From assembly GCF_041146395.1 (NCBI RefSeq), contig NC_090986.1:46412001-46476000 (forward strand): a stretch of DNA of 64,000 nucleotides, written 5' to 3'. This document shows positions 45,701 to 57,350 of this stretch, in pieces. The notes beneath the pieces were generated by a model. The model had not been told where the DNA came from, made no database searches, and saw nothing but the letters and a program-made list of their open reading frames with translations. The stretch comes from Eulemur rufifrons. Lineage: Eukaryota > Chordata > Mammalia > Primates > Lemuridae. Positions within the stretch are counted from its first letter, which is position 1, and each line of letters begins with the position of its first letter. A program made the translations under genes and the position numbers.

Positions 45701-48599
45701 TTTGGCTGTTTTGCTAGGAGTGGGTGTATGTATGTATATTTATGTTGCATTTCAGGAATGAGCAAAGGAAAGTGGTATGGTTTGTGCATTGTTTCAAACA
45801 GACACAGAACAGTGCCTTTCTTTATGCACTAAAAAATATATTGAAGGTGATGAAGGTGGTTCTAACACTCTAAAAGTGAAATGGATGACATCATAAACCA
45901 TCATGCTGTATTTCAAGCATTAGAATATGTAATTCTTTATTCATTTAAATACAAGTAAATAAAGCAGTAAAAAGTGATTTTATGCCCATAACGTTAATTC
46001 TTAGGAACATTACAGACATGCTAATATTTGAAGGTGAGGATGGTAAACTAAGCAACGAACTCATACCTGTTTGTGTTCTGCCACCTCCTCCAGTACTAAG
46101 CATAGGCACACAAATAAAGATGACAATGGTCACACTACCCATCAGAATATTCTCTCTAAGTAATGCTTTTCTTCCTCCAGAAACAGAAAGACCATAAGTG
46201 AGAATAACTATATTGTACAAATGTAGAAAAACATTATCTAAAGCCAGAGTAACGTAAGGACATATAATATAAATGATGCTATCTTTGTGTTTTTAAGAGA
46301 GATAATTGTATTCATTTTCCATATATTTTCTTCAGAGTGAATATAGACTCTATGGCTGGCCATTAAGATAGAACATAAGACCAATTCACATAAAAGGATG
46401 GTACCTATATGTACAGTGTTACCTAAAATGTTCCTCTTAGGATCAAATACCCCAAAGTGAAACGTTTTAAAGTAAGAAAACCTGAATGGCATTTATGTTG
46501 ATTGTTCAGAATCTATTGCATTTTTCCATTTAGTCCACTATAGCATTTTAAATGTTTTAAAGTTATTAAAAATTATTTTATTAGGTGTGCTTTATTTTAC
46601 AAGTGAATTTAAAAGGCCAGTACTATTATATATTATATGTCAAATTGAAGTCTGTTGGGAATTTCATAGTTAATTTTCACTTACTAATAATGTTCACCAA
46701 TGAGCAGATATAAAATTATAAACATCTAAATAAATAATTACTACTTTAACATAAAAAAGTAGAAATGACAAATTTTCTTGATAGACTTATAAATCATGCA
46801 TCACATCTTGATATACACTAAAACTATACCATTCTCTAGCTACAGAGAAACTTGATAATTAGCAGGATACTGGATTAAAAAAACATGCTATGTAGTTATG
46901 TAGCCATATGTGGATCTCCTTGATTTTTGAATAAAAGCAAAGTAGAGAAGTTATTATATTTTAATCTCTCTAGTTTCTTGATGAATAAATTATTGTTCAA
47001 TAATTAAAACAAAAGAAAATTTAACTAAAATGATTATGTAACTTATGGAAATATAGTATACAAACCAAATATAAAGAAGCAGGAAAAACTCAACACAACA
47101 TAAAATTAACATTTGTTGTTAGATGCAAAATAATATTTTACTTAAAGAAATATAGTCATTTGAAGTAGTAATCCAATATAATTTATTGGAGGTGTTCAGC
47201 ATGACCCCCCCTGTATATTCTCTGGGTCAACCTTGTCATTGATTTGTATCCTGGAAAGAATGCCAACTACCTGAGGTATTCTTTAGCAATCTCCTTGCTA
47301 TATTACGTAGTTTCTATTTTTACAATGTATATGTCAACTTCAAGGTTTTTAAGGTGATTCACAAACTTTGAATTAACTTGGTGAGTATAAATTCCAAAAA
47401 CATGCCAAAGGATAGAACATGAACACTTATTTTTGTTGAGTTGTAGCATTGTACCCAAAAGAGTTGATTGGCAGCAATGACAAGTGACTTAGCATATGAC
47501 ACTTGGAGGCCAAACAGCTTCCAGGGGGTGTACGATTTCAGTTTTATTTTTATGCTAGGCTAGGAGATACGGAGCCTCAGAGAAGTGACTTTCAAGCCTC
47601 AGGCAGCTAAAACTCAAGAAAACAGAAGATAAGTGGGTTTGGCAATGATACCAGATAAAAGAGTATAGTTGGATTTCACAGTAGCCTATTTTTATTTATC
47701 CTACTGTCTGCTATTCCTCCCCAGAGATCTGCTTTCTTTTTTTCTCCCATTTTCTATTCAAGATAGCTAATGGAACATACAAAATCAATAACAATACTAA
47801 TCTGTGAGGTGGACATAAAATATCTCCCCTAACCCTGAAGTCTATAAGTAAAGCCCTGTAAAATAGAAATTAAGAGTATGGGTGAGGTGATAGATATGCT
47901 AATTAGCTTGATTTCATCTTTCTACAATTTGTACACATACCAAAACATCATATGGTGCTACATAAAGATATACAATTATTATTTGTCAATTAAAAGTATA
48001 GATTCTTGTCCTAGCTACCTAATCCAACAAAAGTTACAGAGTACCATTTATTTATTTATTTATTTTATAAATTGAGAGATATGTAGTATTTTACATATAA
48101 ATATAACTTCTATGTCTACAATTCCATTATTCTATTTTATTTTGTCATATTTTTCTACAGTTCTTGTCATTACATACACCACCACTTGTTTTTTTCTATC
48201 AGTTGTCATTTTTTTTACATTAGTCCTTTTAGGTCTAACATATACCCAAATTGTGTTCTATATCTTTGCGTATACTGTAACTACAGACTTTGTTCCACAT
48301 AACATACCAGAAGTTTTTATTAAAGTGTGCACTCTAATTTTCGAGTTTTTTAAATATAAGATGTCTTCATAACATTTACCTTTAAGGATTAAAATAAGTG
48401 TTAAAATGCACACAAGTCTGTTGACTCCCTTTTGGTCACATAAATATGTGAATTGAGCCTGAAACACATCCTTACCAAAAGAGATGTTCTCATAGCCTGT
48501 GCTGAACTTTTTACCTTGGATGGAAATATCTTTTCCCATTTCAGACACAATATGTGCTCCTTTGTTCTGCTTACGCGTGTGCATCACAGGACACCTGGC
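45701..48599. other. No recognisable gene; possible MIR patch
   Basis: Mostly AT-rich unassigned sequence. About 47560-47625 (GGAGCCTCAGAGAAGTGACT) may be antisense MIR. At 45945-46220 two open frames of 71 and 91 codons overlap on opposite strands; neither has a recognised domain, so they are probably chance. TTTA repeats lie near 48047-48067. Confidence 0.35.
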
Positions 48600-48845
48600 T
48601 AAACTCATTGCTGTATCTGTTTCCTGTGGGGAGCGGATGGGGTCCTCCTACCACAACACAGGAGGAGTGTGAGCACACCAATTGCTCTGCAGCTGCTGTT
48701 GGGAGAGATGCCCAGACTGATGCCCACCACTAAAGCTGATCTTGCTTTGTGTCTTCTTTATGTGAGTAAAGCTTACTCTATCCAGTGCTTGACTGTGTTG
48801 CGTTTTCCTTGATGGCTCCAATACCAAAACACAGAGGGCCAAAGT
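48600..48845 (+). mobile_element. LTR-like segment, uncertain
   Basis: A G/C-richer block contains a GTGAGTAAAGCTTACTCTAT segment (about 48761) and ends ATACCAAAACA, resembling the R-U5 end of an ERV LTR in the plus orientation. There is no convincing left boundary or target duplication. Confidence 0.3.
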
Positions 48846-49509
48846 GCTGGCATGTCTTCTCCTATTCATAGACAACACTGCCACTTGTTCCACATAATGG
48901 CATTTTCTCAAAATCAAACACAGTCTGGTAATTCACAACAAATATGAAAACTAGTAGTTATGAAATATATGGATGATCTTTACGGAGTTTATACAAGAAA
49001 TCCTTATGTAAAAATCCCTGTAACAGCTCATAAAACAAAATATTTTACTCAGTAAATCCCACCCCATTCCCCACCTTCCTCTAATCATGACACTCCAATG
49101 TGCACTAGGATAAACTGCTGTGAATTTGGTGATGAACAATTCTGCTATCAATTCCTACCAAATATGAAAAAAATGTAAGACCACTACCACTGTATATTCT
49201 GTAGTAGAACAGAGTCTGTAATAAGCTGGATATCAGATTCCAGGAGATAGACCCCAGTGCTTGCATTATAAGGCTTTTAAGATGCATTGGGTGAGCAGGA
49301 GAAACCAAAGTCTTGGAGTTAACCAAAACTTACTGTTTTAAGTACTGGGTTGTAGCTGTTTTTTGTATTCTTTCAGGAGGGCAAAGCCTTTATTTGAAGG
49401 TCAGCATGCAATGGATCACCATGGACAAGTTAACACTTACCTGGCAATGTAATTTTTTTAAAAGAAATTTAACACTTTACTATTATTTTTATATAAACTT
49501 CATTTCTAA
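48846..49509. other. No recognisable feature
   Basis: Unassigned sequence between the uncertain LTR-like segment and the antisense L1 series. Open frames of up to 89 codons have no recognised domain. Confidence 0.35.
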
Positions 49510-49780
49510 ATTTTTTTTATTTTTTATGGTTTTAGTTGTAAATTAACAAATTATAATTGTATATGTCTATGGGGTACAAAGTGATGTTATGCTTTATGAA
49601 TGCAATGTGAAATAAATAAAGCTAATTAACATATTCATCACTTCAAATATTTATTTTTTTGTTTTGAAATCCGTTGAAATATCATCTGAGTGATATTTGA
49701 AACATACAATGCATTATTATTTACTATATTCACCATGTTTTACAATATGTCTCAAAAGAAACTATTCCTCTTATTTAAGA
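49510..49780 (-). mobile_element. Antisense L1 3' UTR fragment (L1MA/PB-like)
   Basis: The plus strand reads AATTATAATTGTATATGTCT, ATGGGGTACAAAGTGATG and AATGCAATGTGAAATAAATA, the reverse complement of an L1MA/PB-type 3' UTR, preceded by a T-rich stretch from the element's A-tail. It is truncated before reaching ORF2. Confidence 0.75.
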
Positions 49781-49789
49781 CTTTGCCAA

Positions 49790-51475
49790 TTTTATTTTTT
49801 TACAGGCATTTTAGATTCTAAGAAAAATTGAGTGGAAGATACTGAGATTTCTTATACACTCCTTTCCTCAACATATACACAGCCTCCCCCATCTTGCACA
49901 AGAGGCACATTTATTACAATGATGAACCTACCTTGACACATTATTATAGCCAAAAGCTATACACTTACTATTTACATGATTTACATTAGGGTTCACCTTG
50001 GTGTTGTATATTCTATGGGTTTTCACAAATATATAACGATACAAATCCACCGTTATAGTATCATGCAGAATATTTTCACTGCTTTAAAAATCCTCTCTTC
50101 ACTGACTATTCATCCGTCCCTGTCCCATAAACCATGGCAACCACTGAACATTTTACTGTTTCCATAGTTTTGTCTTTTATACAATGTCATATATTTGGAA
50201 CCATACAGTATGTAGCATTTTCAAATTGGCTTTTTAAAATTAGTAGTGTGCATTTAAGTTTCATCTATGTCTTTTATAGCTCCATAACTAATTTCTTTTT
50301 AGTGCTCAATAATAACATCCCATTATCTGGATATATCACAGTTTATTTATCCATTTACCTATTGAACAACATCTTAGCTGCTTCCAAGTTTTGGCAATTA
50401 TGTATAAAGCTGCTGTAAACATCTATGCTGCAGGGTTTTGTGTGGATGTAAGTTTTCAACTAATTTGCATAAACACCAAGGAGTAGGATTGGTGGGTTGT
50501 ATAGTAAGAGTAAATGTAGTTTTATAAGAAATTGCCAAATTGTCTTCCAAAGTGGCTGTATCATTTTGCATTCTCCCTGGTAATGAATGAGAGTTCTTGT
50601 TGGCCCTCATTACCACCTGCACTGGGTGTTGCCAATGCTTTGGGTTTGGGTCATTCTAATAGGTGTGTATTGGTGTCTCTCTCTCTTTTTTTTTTTTAAT
50701 TTGCAATTTCCTAATGAGATATAATGCTGAACATCTTTTCATATCCTTATTTCCCATCTGTGCTCATCTTCTTCAATGAGTTGTCTGTTTAGGCCTTTTG
50801 TCCAATTTCTTTTTAACCATGTTTTTCATTTTCTTATTGTTGAGTTAATCATCTTATATCAAATATGTCTTTTGCAAATATTTTCTCTCATCTTGTAGCT
50901 TGTCTACTCATTCTCTTGATATTGTCTTTTGTAAAGCAGAAGTTTTTCATTTTAATGAAGCACAGCTTACTATTATTTACTTTCATAGATTGTGCCTTTG
51001 GTGATATATCTAAAAAGCCATCATCATACACAAGACTGTCTAGATTTTCTTCTATGTTGTCTTCTAGAAATTTTATCATTTTGCACCGTATATTTAGGTC
51101 TAAGATCCATTTTGACTTAATATTTGTGAAGAATATAAGGTCTGAGTATAGATTAATTCATTTGCATGTGGGTGTTCAGTTGTCCCTATACTACTTGTTA
51201 AAAAGACTGCTTTTTCTCCATTGTATTGATTTTGCTTCTTTGTCAAATATCAGTTATAACAACAATTATGTGAGTTTATTTCTGGGCTCTCTAGTCCATT
51301 AATCTATTTTTTTATTCTTTCACTAATACTACACCTATCTTAATTACTGTAGCTTTATGAAAAGTCTTGAAGTCGGGTAGTGTCAGTTCTACAACTTTGT
51401 TTTTCTCTTTCAATATTGTGTTAGCTATCCTGGGTCTTTTGCCTTTCCAAATAAATTTTGTTTTATTTATTTTTG
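49790..51475 (-). mobile_element. Older antisense L1 (L1ME/MC-like 3' UTR plus ORF2 C-terminus)
   Basis: This is the longest continuous L1 block in the window. On the plus strand it runs from TTTTACAGGCATTTTAGATT through CTATGGGTTTTCACAAATAT (50014), AAGCTGCTGTAAACATCTAT (50407), TGTCTTTTGCAAATATTTTC (50865) and a CAATATTGTGTTAGCTATCC block (51412), all antisense L1. On the minus strand the open stretch ending near 51312 encodes the conserved ORF2 segment with [10 protein letters not shown] and [14 protein letters not shown]. The 145-codon plus-strand open frame at 50865-51302 is its shadow. Confidence 0.93.
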
Positions 51476-52165
51476 TTTTTACTTTATTTATTTTTAATTT
51501 TTTCATTTTTAATTATGGGTACACAGTAGTTGCACATACTAAATATTTATGGACTACACATGATATTTTGATAAAGGCATACAGTGTGTAATGATCAAGT
51601 CAGGGTAATTAGAGTATTTATCACCTTATGCAATTATCATTTTTTTGTGTTAGGAACATTTGAATTCTGTTCTTTTAGTTATTTTAAAATTCACAATAAA
51701 TTATTATTAACTATAGTCACTCTATTTTTCTACTGAATAATAGATCTTATTTATGCTCTCTAAATGTATTTTTGTACAATTAACCACTCCCACTTTTTCT
51801 CTCCCACCGCCCCCACTACCCTTCCCAGCCTCTGGTAATCATGATTCTACTCTATCTCCATGAGTTGACTTTTTTAAAAACTTTTATCTCCCACATCAGC
51901 ATCAGAACATGTGAAATTTATCTTTCTCTGCAGAGTTTCACTCTTTTTATGGCTGAATAATATTCCACTTTGTGAATTAATATCACATTTTCTTTATCCA
52001 TTCATCCATTGATACATACTTAGGTTGATTCCATATCTTGGCTGTTGGAATAGTGCTACAATAAGGATGGGAATGCAGATATCTGTTGAATATACTGATT
52101 TCCTTTCTTTTGGATGTATACCCAGCAGTGGGATTGCTGGATCATATGGTAGTTCTATATTTAGT
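51476..52165 (-). mobile_element. Younger antisense L1 3' end (L1MA/PB-like) abutting the older L1
   Basis: After a T-rich join at about 51476-51506, the sequence restarts at an L1 3' UTR: ATTATGGGTACACAGTAGTT (51513), ACTACCCTTCCCAGCCTCTG (51815), then ORF2 C-terminus with TTTATGGCTGAATAATATTC (51945) and ATACCCAGCAGTGGGATTGC (52119). On the minus strand the conserved segment with LPYDPAIPLLGI is visible. Its T-rich start lies exactly where the older L1 stops, so this copy probably inserted into the older L1 or at its edge. Confidence 0.9.
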
Positions 52166-52189
52166 ATACCCTGTTGCAAGTAGCAGGTT

Positions 52190-52900
52190 GGCAAAAAATT
52201 TATAGACAGTACACTATCAAACATAAGAATGTAGGGAAATTGAAAACTTCAATTTTGTCAATGGAAAGGTAAACTTGTGAAAACATTCTGGAGATATTTG
52301 GTAATAGCTGGTAAAAAAACCAAATGCAAATATTGTATATCCTCCAGTCATTCTCACAACAACGTATAAATCCAAAAAATCCTTTCTACAAATCTACAAG
52401 GAGATATTAATAAAGACATTCATCACAGCATTGTAATCCTTGGTAGCAAAGAGGTGTACGCAATCTATATGTCCCTTACTGGAGAGATAGATCATAAATG
52501 TAATAGGTGTACACACATATACACATGCACACACATACACACTTATCTGTGTGTATATCTATATATGATAAATGGCATGCCATCTAATATGATGAGTTGT
52601 ATGTGCTATAGGAACATCTAAAAATCTAATGTTGAATAAAAAAAAGTAAGAACAATATAATTTACAGGACAATTCTGCTTATGAAAATGAAAACACACCA
52701 AACAAATCTATGTAATTTTTAAAGATACATTTATACCTAAATCAGCATGATTTAGATGCTTTGAAAGACAGGCATTAGGTACACTAGGGAAGGTGCCATG
52801 CATTTTGTATGGGGGGACAGAATAGGAATTAGTCTGATGTAAAAAAATGCAGCAAAATAAGTTGAAAGCACAATAAATCTTAACTTATAAATTTGTACTT
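52190..52900 (+). mobile_element. Degraded LINE-like fragment in sense orientation
   Basis: Weak similarity to the ORF2 3' end of an old L1 (L1M or HAL1 type): TGGCAAAAAATTTATAGACA, ATCCTCCAGTCATTCTCACA, TTCATCACAGCATTGTAATC and AATGTTGAATAAAAAAAAGT. Includes a CA/TG-rich stretch at 52511-52566. It faces the antisense L1s to its left. The ends are uncertain. Confidence 0.45.
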
Positions 52901-54539
52901 TTTCTATATTGCTCAGAGAATTTATATCTATATTTGGTTAATTAAAAATAAAATCATGGATATATTTAATAGCTTAATTTCTAAGTCTATTTTGTGCTAT
53001 AAATTAAAAGATTCAATATTTTTAAAACAAGCTCTTACATTAAAGTCAATAGCAGCTAGTCTGCAACCATTTAAAATTTACCTATATATATTTTACAGCT
53101 TCATACTTTAACATACCTTAATTTAATATTTTTTTAGCCTAAGGCTGTTGAAGCACTGGTCTTCCTTTAATAAGCATACTTATAAAACATACATTTATTT
53201 TAATATATGTCTAGTATATTTTCATTTAATTTCCAGTCAAGAAAAATATTTTAAAGAAGATAAATTTAAAATAAGGAACTTTCTTAAACGTACAGACAAA
53301 AAAATTATTGTTATATCTAAAACTTTGCCATTCTAATACAAAACATTATGAAAATGAGATATTAAAATATCCATAGCCTTAATCCAATTCATTTTTTAAC
53401 TTATTTTTCATTTTAATGCCAACTGAATGTAAACAGAATGAGAGTGTTTAATCCCTAACATTGCCTCTTGAGAGTTTTCCTTGATTTCAGATAGGATGTG
53501 AATACTAGATGACTCATTCAATATGATTCGGTGCCCTTGAGGAAGGTTGAATAGAAAGCTCAAACAGGGAGGATGAATTCCCTATAGCATCTCAGACCGT
53601 AGCATTTTTAAAAGCTGGAAATATTTTTCCACACAATTAGCACAAAATCACATTGTCAGGGATTTGCCTTCAGGTCATTAACTAATATGTTCGCTAACAA
53701 CTTGCACAAAGTGGATTGAAAAAAATAAATTTTTCTGTCTGAGTCAGAACTGTGGTTTGGAATTAAACCATTCTTACCGGCTTTCTATCAGTCGTCTTCT
53801 ACTTTCAGTATTTCTGTTGTAACCCTGCAATGACATCCAAAAAATGTGCTTTTTATCTTATCTGTTCATTTAATATCTAAATACTTTATAAATTATTCTA
53901 ATTTTCCATATATGATTCTTCTTTTGATAAGAAAGAAATATGTCATTTATCATAAAAATTAGAATATGTGTGTTCTCTATAAAATTTTACTTGTGTTAAT
54001 GTGGTGGTATTTGTACTGTGCATAGAAGGACCATACTAAATATTTAATATTGTGACAAAGACTAAAACATAAAGAAAATAATGCAGTATTAATGAAGAAG
54101 ATCATCTACAATTCAAATTACACTATGAAAAAAGTACCCCAAATATGAAATTTGAAAATAACAAAACTTTAGGGATGATATTGGGTATTAGCATATAAAT
54201 CCCACACCAAGTAGGCTAAAAAGTTTTCTAAAATCCAGCCCTAAAAGGCTTACATTATATGATCTTTCAGTATAGGTAGGGCATGAAACAATTTGGAAAA
54301 CGTATTTACAGGGGCATAATTCCATTGGAGATAAAGAATACAGTTATTATTAATGTCAAGGGACAGACCTGAGATTTTTGTGTATTTTCTAGAATATTTA
54401 CATTATTCAGAAGGATTAAAATCACAGAAAGATGTGGATGTAAAGGAACTGTATGACTTCCTAACAAAATAACTCAGTTTTATCATTCGATATTGTGGCT
54501 GTGGCAGATATTTAAGAGTGAACCTCAACAAAATTACAG
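52901..54539. other. No recognisable gene or repeat
   Basis: AT-rich sequence. Open frames of 62-72 codons have no recognised domain. Confidence 0.4.
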
Positions 54540-54990
54540 ATCAATCCCCCAAATAGTTAAAAACCTGACAGCTCACAGCTGATTCAGGAACACTCTTCAT
54601 AGGACTGACTGCCTATATCCCAGAGATGTGCAGGCGTCCTGCAGGAAGTTGGGAGCTTGAATACCCACTTTGCTCTCTTCTTGGTACATTCACACAGGTC
54701 ACTGACACTACTCTTACTGACATCTGAGGGGGACAAGAAAAATGGCAACAGGCAGTGAGTTCCCATTGCCCAGAGTAACCTCCTGCCAAGTGAGGGTTTC
54801 CTCCTCTGGTAGTACTATCAACCACCTTAAGAAAACCAGGAGAAAAGCTATAGAGGTTTAGACCCTCAGGACCAGATGGAAAAAAGAAGAGGTCAGCACC
54901 TCATCTACCTCTACTAAATGAAATGTGCTTGAAAAAAATCTAACCTGACCGGAGAAGCTGACCTTGACTTAAAGACTCTCAGTAGTGTTA
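54540..54990. other. G/C-richer unassigned block
   Basis: A block of clearly higher G/C content than its surroundings, with overlapping minus-strand open frames of 60-70 codons (54584-54825) in different frames. It could be an old repeat or an otherwise conserved noncoding element. No domain or repeat family was recognised. Confidence 0.3.
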
Positions 54991-55388
54991 GATACAGTAT
55001 TCAAGAAGGACAGCAAGCACAGGCTGCTGTGGCTTGTTAAGAATGGAAACCTTCCGAAGTGTTTATTTTCCTTTTGTATTTCTGCTCTATTGCATCTCCA
55101 TCATATCCTTTCTATAAGAATCGTTGTCTTCTTCATGTTAATTTTAAAAGCTTTTTGGAAGAGTAATTATTAACTTATTTAATGGTAGATGTATTGCAAT
55201 TTTTCTCTCTGAATCTTTGTGTTATCCAGTTTGCTAATAGTAAATTTTGCCATGGAGAGGTTTTTTTTTTCCTTTTTCTTTAATTTTAAATTAAAAATAT
55301 GTAAACCTTTTTCTCTATAGATTCTAGACTTTATTCTTTATGATGGCATAACTTTTATTTGTTATATTATAAACTGACAGATCCTGAA
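54991..55388. other. No recognisable feature
   Basis: AT-rich sequence with a T-run near 55262-55270. Confidence 0.35.
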
Positions 55389-55413
55389 GAGAGAGAGAGA
55401 GAGAGAGAGAGAG
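55389..55413. repeat. (GA)12 microsatellite
   Basis: Uninterrupted GA repeats just upstream of an MLT1 LTR. Confidence 0.9.
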
Positions 55414-55428
55414 TAGTATACCTTACTA

Positions 55429-55808
55429 TGGTGCTATTGGCTGAATCATGTCTCTCCAAAATTCATATGTTGAAGTTCTGATGACAAGTACCTCAGAATG
55501 TACTTAGAATAGGACCTTTAAAGAGGTAATTAACATAAAATGAGGTCATATGGGTAAGCCCTGATCCAATATGACTTATGTTCTCATGTGAGGCAGAAGA
55601 GATTAGAACATGGACAAACACAAAGGGAAGAAGACTATGTGAAGACACAGAACATGGTCATCTACAAGCCAAGGAGGGAAGCTTTGGAAAAACCTGCTGA
55701 CAACTTGATCTTGGATTTCTAGCCTCCAGAACTATGAAGGACAAAATTTGGTGTATAACCTACCAAGTCTTCGTTACTTTGTTGTGGCAGCACAAGAAAA
55801 CTAATACA
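55429..55808 (+). mobile_element. MLT1/MST-type LTR
   Basis: About 380 bases run from TGGTGCTATTGGCTGAATCA to AAAACTAATACA. Blocks include AAAATTCATATGTTGAAGTT, TAAGCCCTGATCCAATATGA, AACATGGTCATCTACAAGCC and CTAGCCTCCAGAACTATGAA. Length and termini match a solo MLT1-type LTR. No clear target duplication. Confidence 0.9.
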
Positions 55809-56984
55809 GTTGGATATAGATATAGATTTAAAGATATTACACATACCCATATAAAAACATGTTGTGCTTTGGTGGTAGTGATGGTGAGAAGTAGAGAATA
55901 TACCTAATTTTACTTAGGTATATTAGGTGATTATATTAGGTATATCAGGCAATTAGGTGACTAATGTATGAAATGACATACCATTTAATAAATTTGCATG
56001 CATGTTTAGACCTGAGTCTAATTCTGAACTCTATTCTTGTACTGTATGGAAGGGTGTATGTAGGCTTGTCCCTGGAAAACCAAATTTTTGGATATGTTAT
56101 CAGTGAAGAGGATTTGAAAACATGGAGATTGTGGTAAACTCTAACATTTAAATCTGTGAACTTAATTTGAAAGTACACCACTGTAATGCTTACCTTGGTC
56201 AGGACTGGTTCAAGAACAGTGGAGCATATGACTAGATGCTGTTGTAGAAGCCAACAAAAAAGGGTTATATTATCAATGATATAGCAATAACTATCTCTAT
56301 CAGAAAAAAAAGAAACCAGTCTATAATAACTCAATTTTCTAAGATTATAGTGACTCTTTTCAATTTATGTCAAATGAGCTTGAAGATCATCTTTTAGATT
56401 ATATTTGTCAGAATTTTTCCTCAGTGTAATCCAAATGCAGTAAAATTTAAATGTATTTTCTCTACTTTTGCTATAATTTAAAGCACTTGCATTTCATTTT
56501 TGTCATATGAAAGCAACTAGTAATGTATATGTATCATCTTATCTTCAGTATGAAGTAATTAATATACATTATATTGAATTTCTACCATTTAGTAATAGCA
56601 TGATTATGTTTACATGATTGTGTATGCATAAAATTAACAACTTATTAATGTTTTAAACAGAATTAATTATCACTGGACCTCTTAGTTACTGATACTTTAT
56701 TAATAATTTAATGAAATGTATTTATGTAAAGTAATTAATTTATAACTGTAAATAGATTTATTAGTGCTATAAATGTACAAAACAAAGCAATATTTCATTG
56801 TTTAACTGAAAATGCCTGGACATTTCAAAAAAAATTTAGACTTTTCAAACAAATATGAAATAATAATAGAAAAAGAAGACAAATAATTTGATCCATCAGA
56901 TATTTATTATCCTTATCGCCTCAATCATATTGTGTAGCAAACCCAGCATTAGTGTCTAAAATCGTTAAGCATTTATTTGGCTCA
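55809..56984. other. No recognisable gene; short AT-rich direct repeats
   Basis: AT-rich sequence with repeated TTAGGTATAT/TTAGGTGA-type motifs at 55902-55965. The 129-codon minus-strand open frame at 55945-56334 crosses this AT-rich zone and has no recognised domain. Confidence 0.4.
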
Positions 56985-57350
56985 AAGGACTGGGGATTGG
57001 TGATCTAGACTTGGCTTTTCTTTATTGTTTTTCTGGTCTAGGCTGTACTCATGCACATGTCTGTGGTCAGACAGCTGTTGGCCTCCAACAGGATGACTGG
57101 TGGAAATTAAATCTGCTCATCATGTGTTCCACCTAAAGCAAGTGAACCCAGGAATGCCCTGAGGGCAATAGTAGAGATAGCAGTGAGAATATGGAAATAG
57201 ACAATGTCTTTGAGGTTCTGCTTCCGTGGACTGCTCACATCCCCTTGGTCAAAGCAAGTAAGGTGATTGAGCCGAGATTCAGTGCAAGAAAGCAATTGAA
57301 GTGAACACAAGAAATGGTGACAAAATAAATTTTTCCTGTAACTTATCAAA
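56985..57350 (-). mobile_element. Old MLT1-like LTR, antisense
   Basis: The plus strand has TTCTGGTCTAGGCTGTACTC, ATGCACATGTCTGTGGTCAG and CAGCTGTTGGCCTCCAACAG, resembling the antisense form of the LTR type at 17720-18225. Similarity decays on both sides, so the ends are approximate. Confidence 0.45.

Noticed and set aside
45945..46220. Overlapping open frames on both strands
   Set aside because: Neither has a recognisable domain, and the overlap on opposite strands suggests chance.
50865..51302. 145-codon plus-strand open frame
   Set aside because: It lies entirely on the antisense strand of an L1 ORF2 segment, so it is a shadow.
52165..52200. Twin-priming inversion at the end of the antisense L1
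   Set aside because: The opposite-sense sequence after 52190 looks like an older LINE type and not the adjacent part of the same L1, so a single inverted insertion is not supported.
55945..56334. 129-codon minus-strand open frame
   Set aside because: Crosses an AT-rich direct-repeat zone and shows no recognised domain or splice signals.
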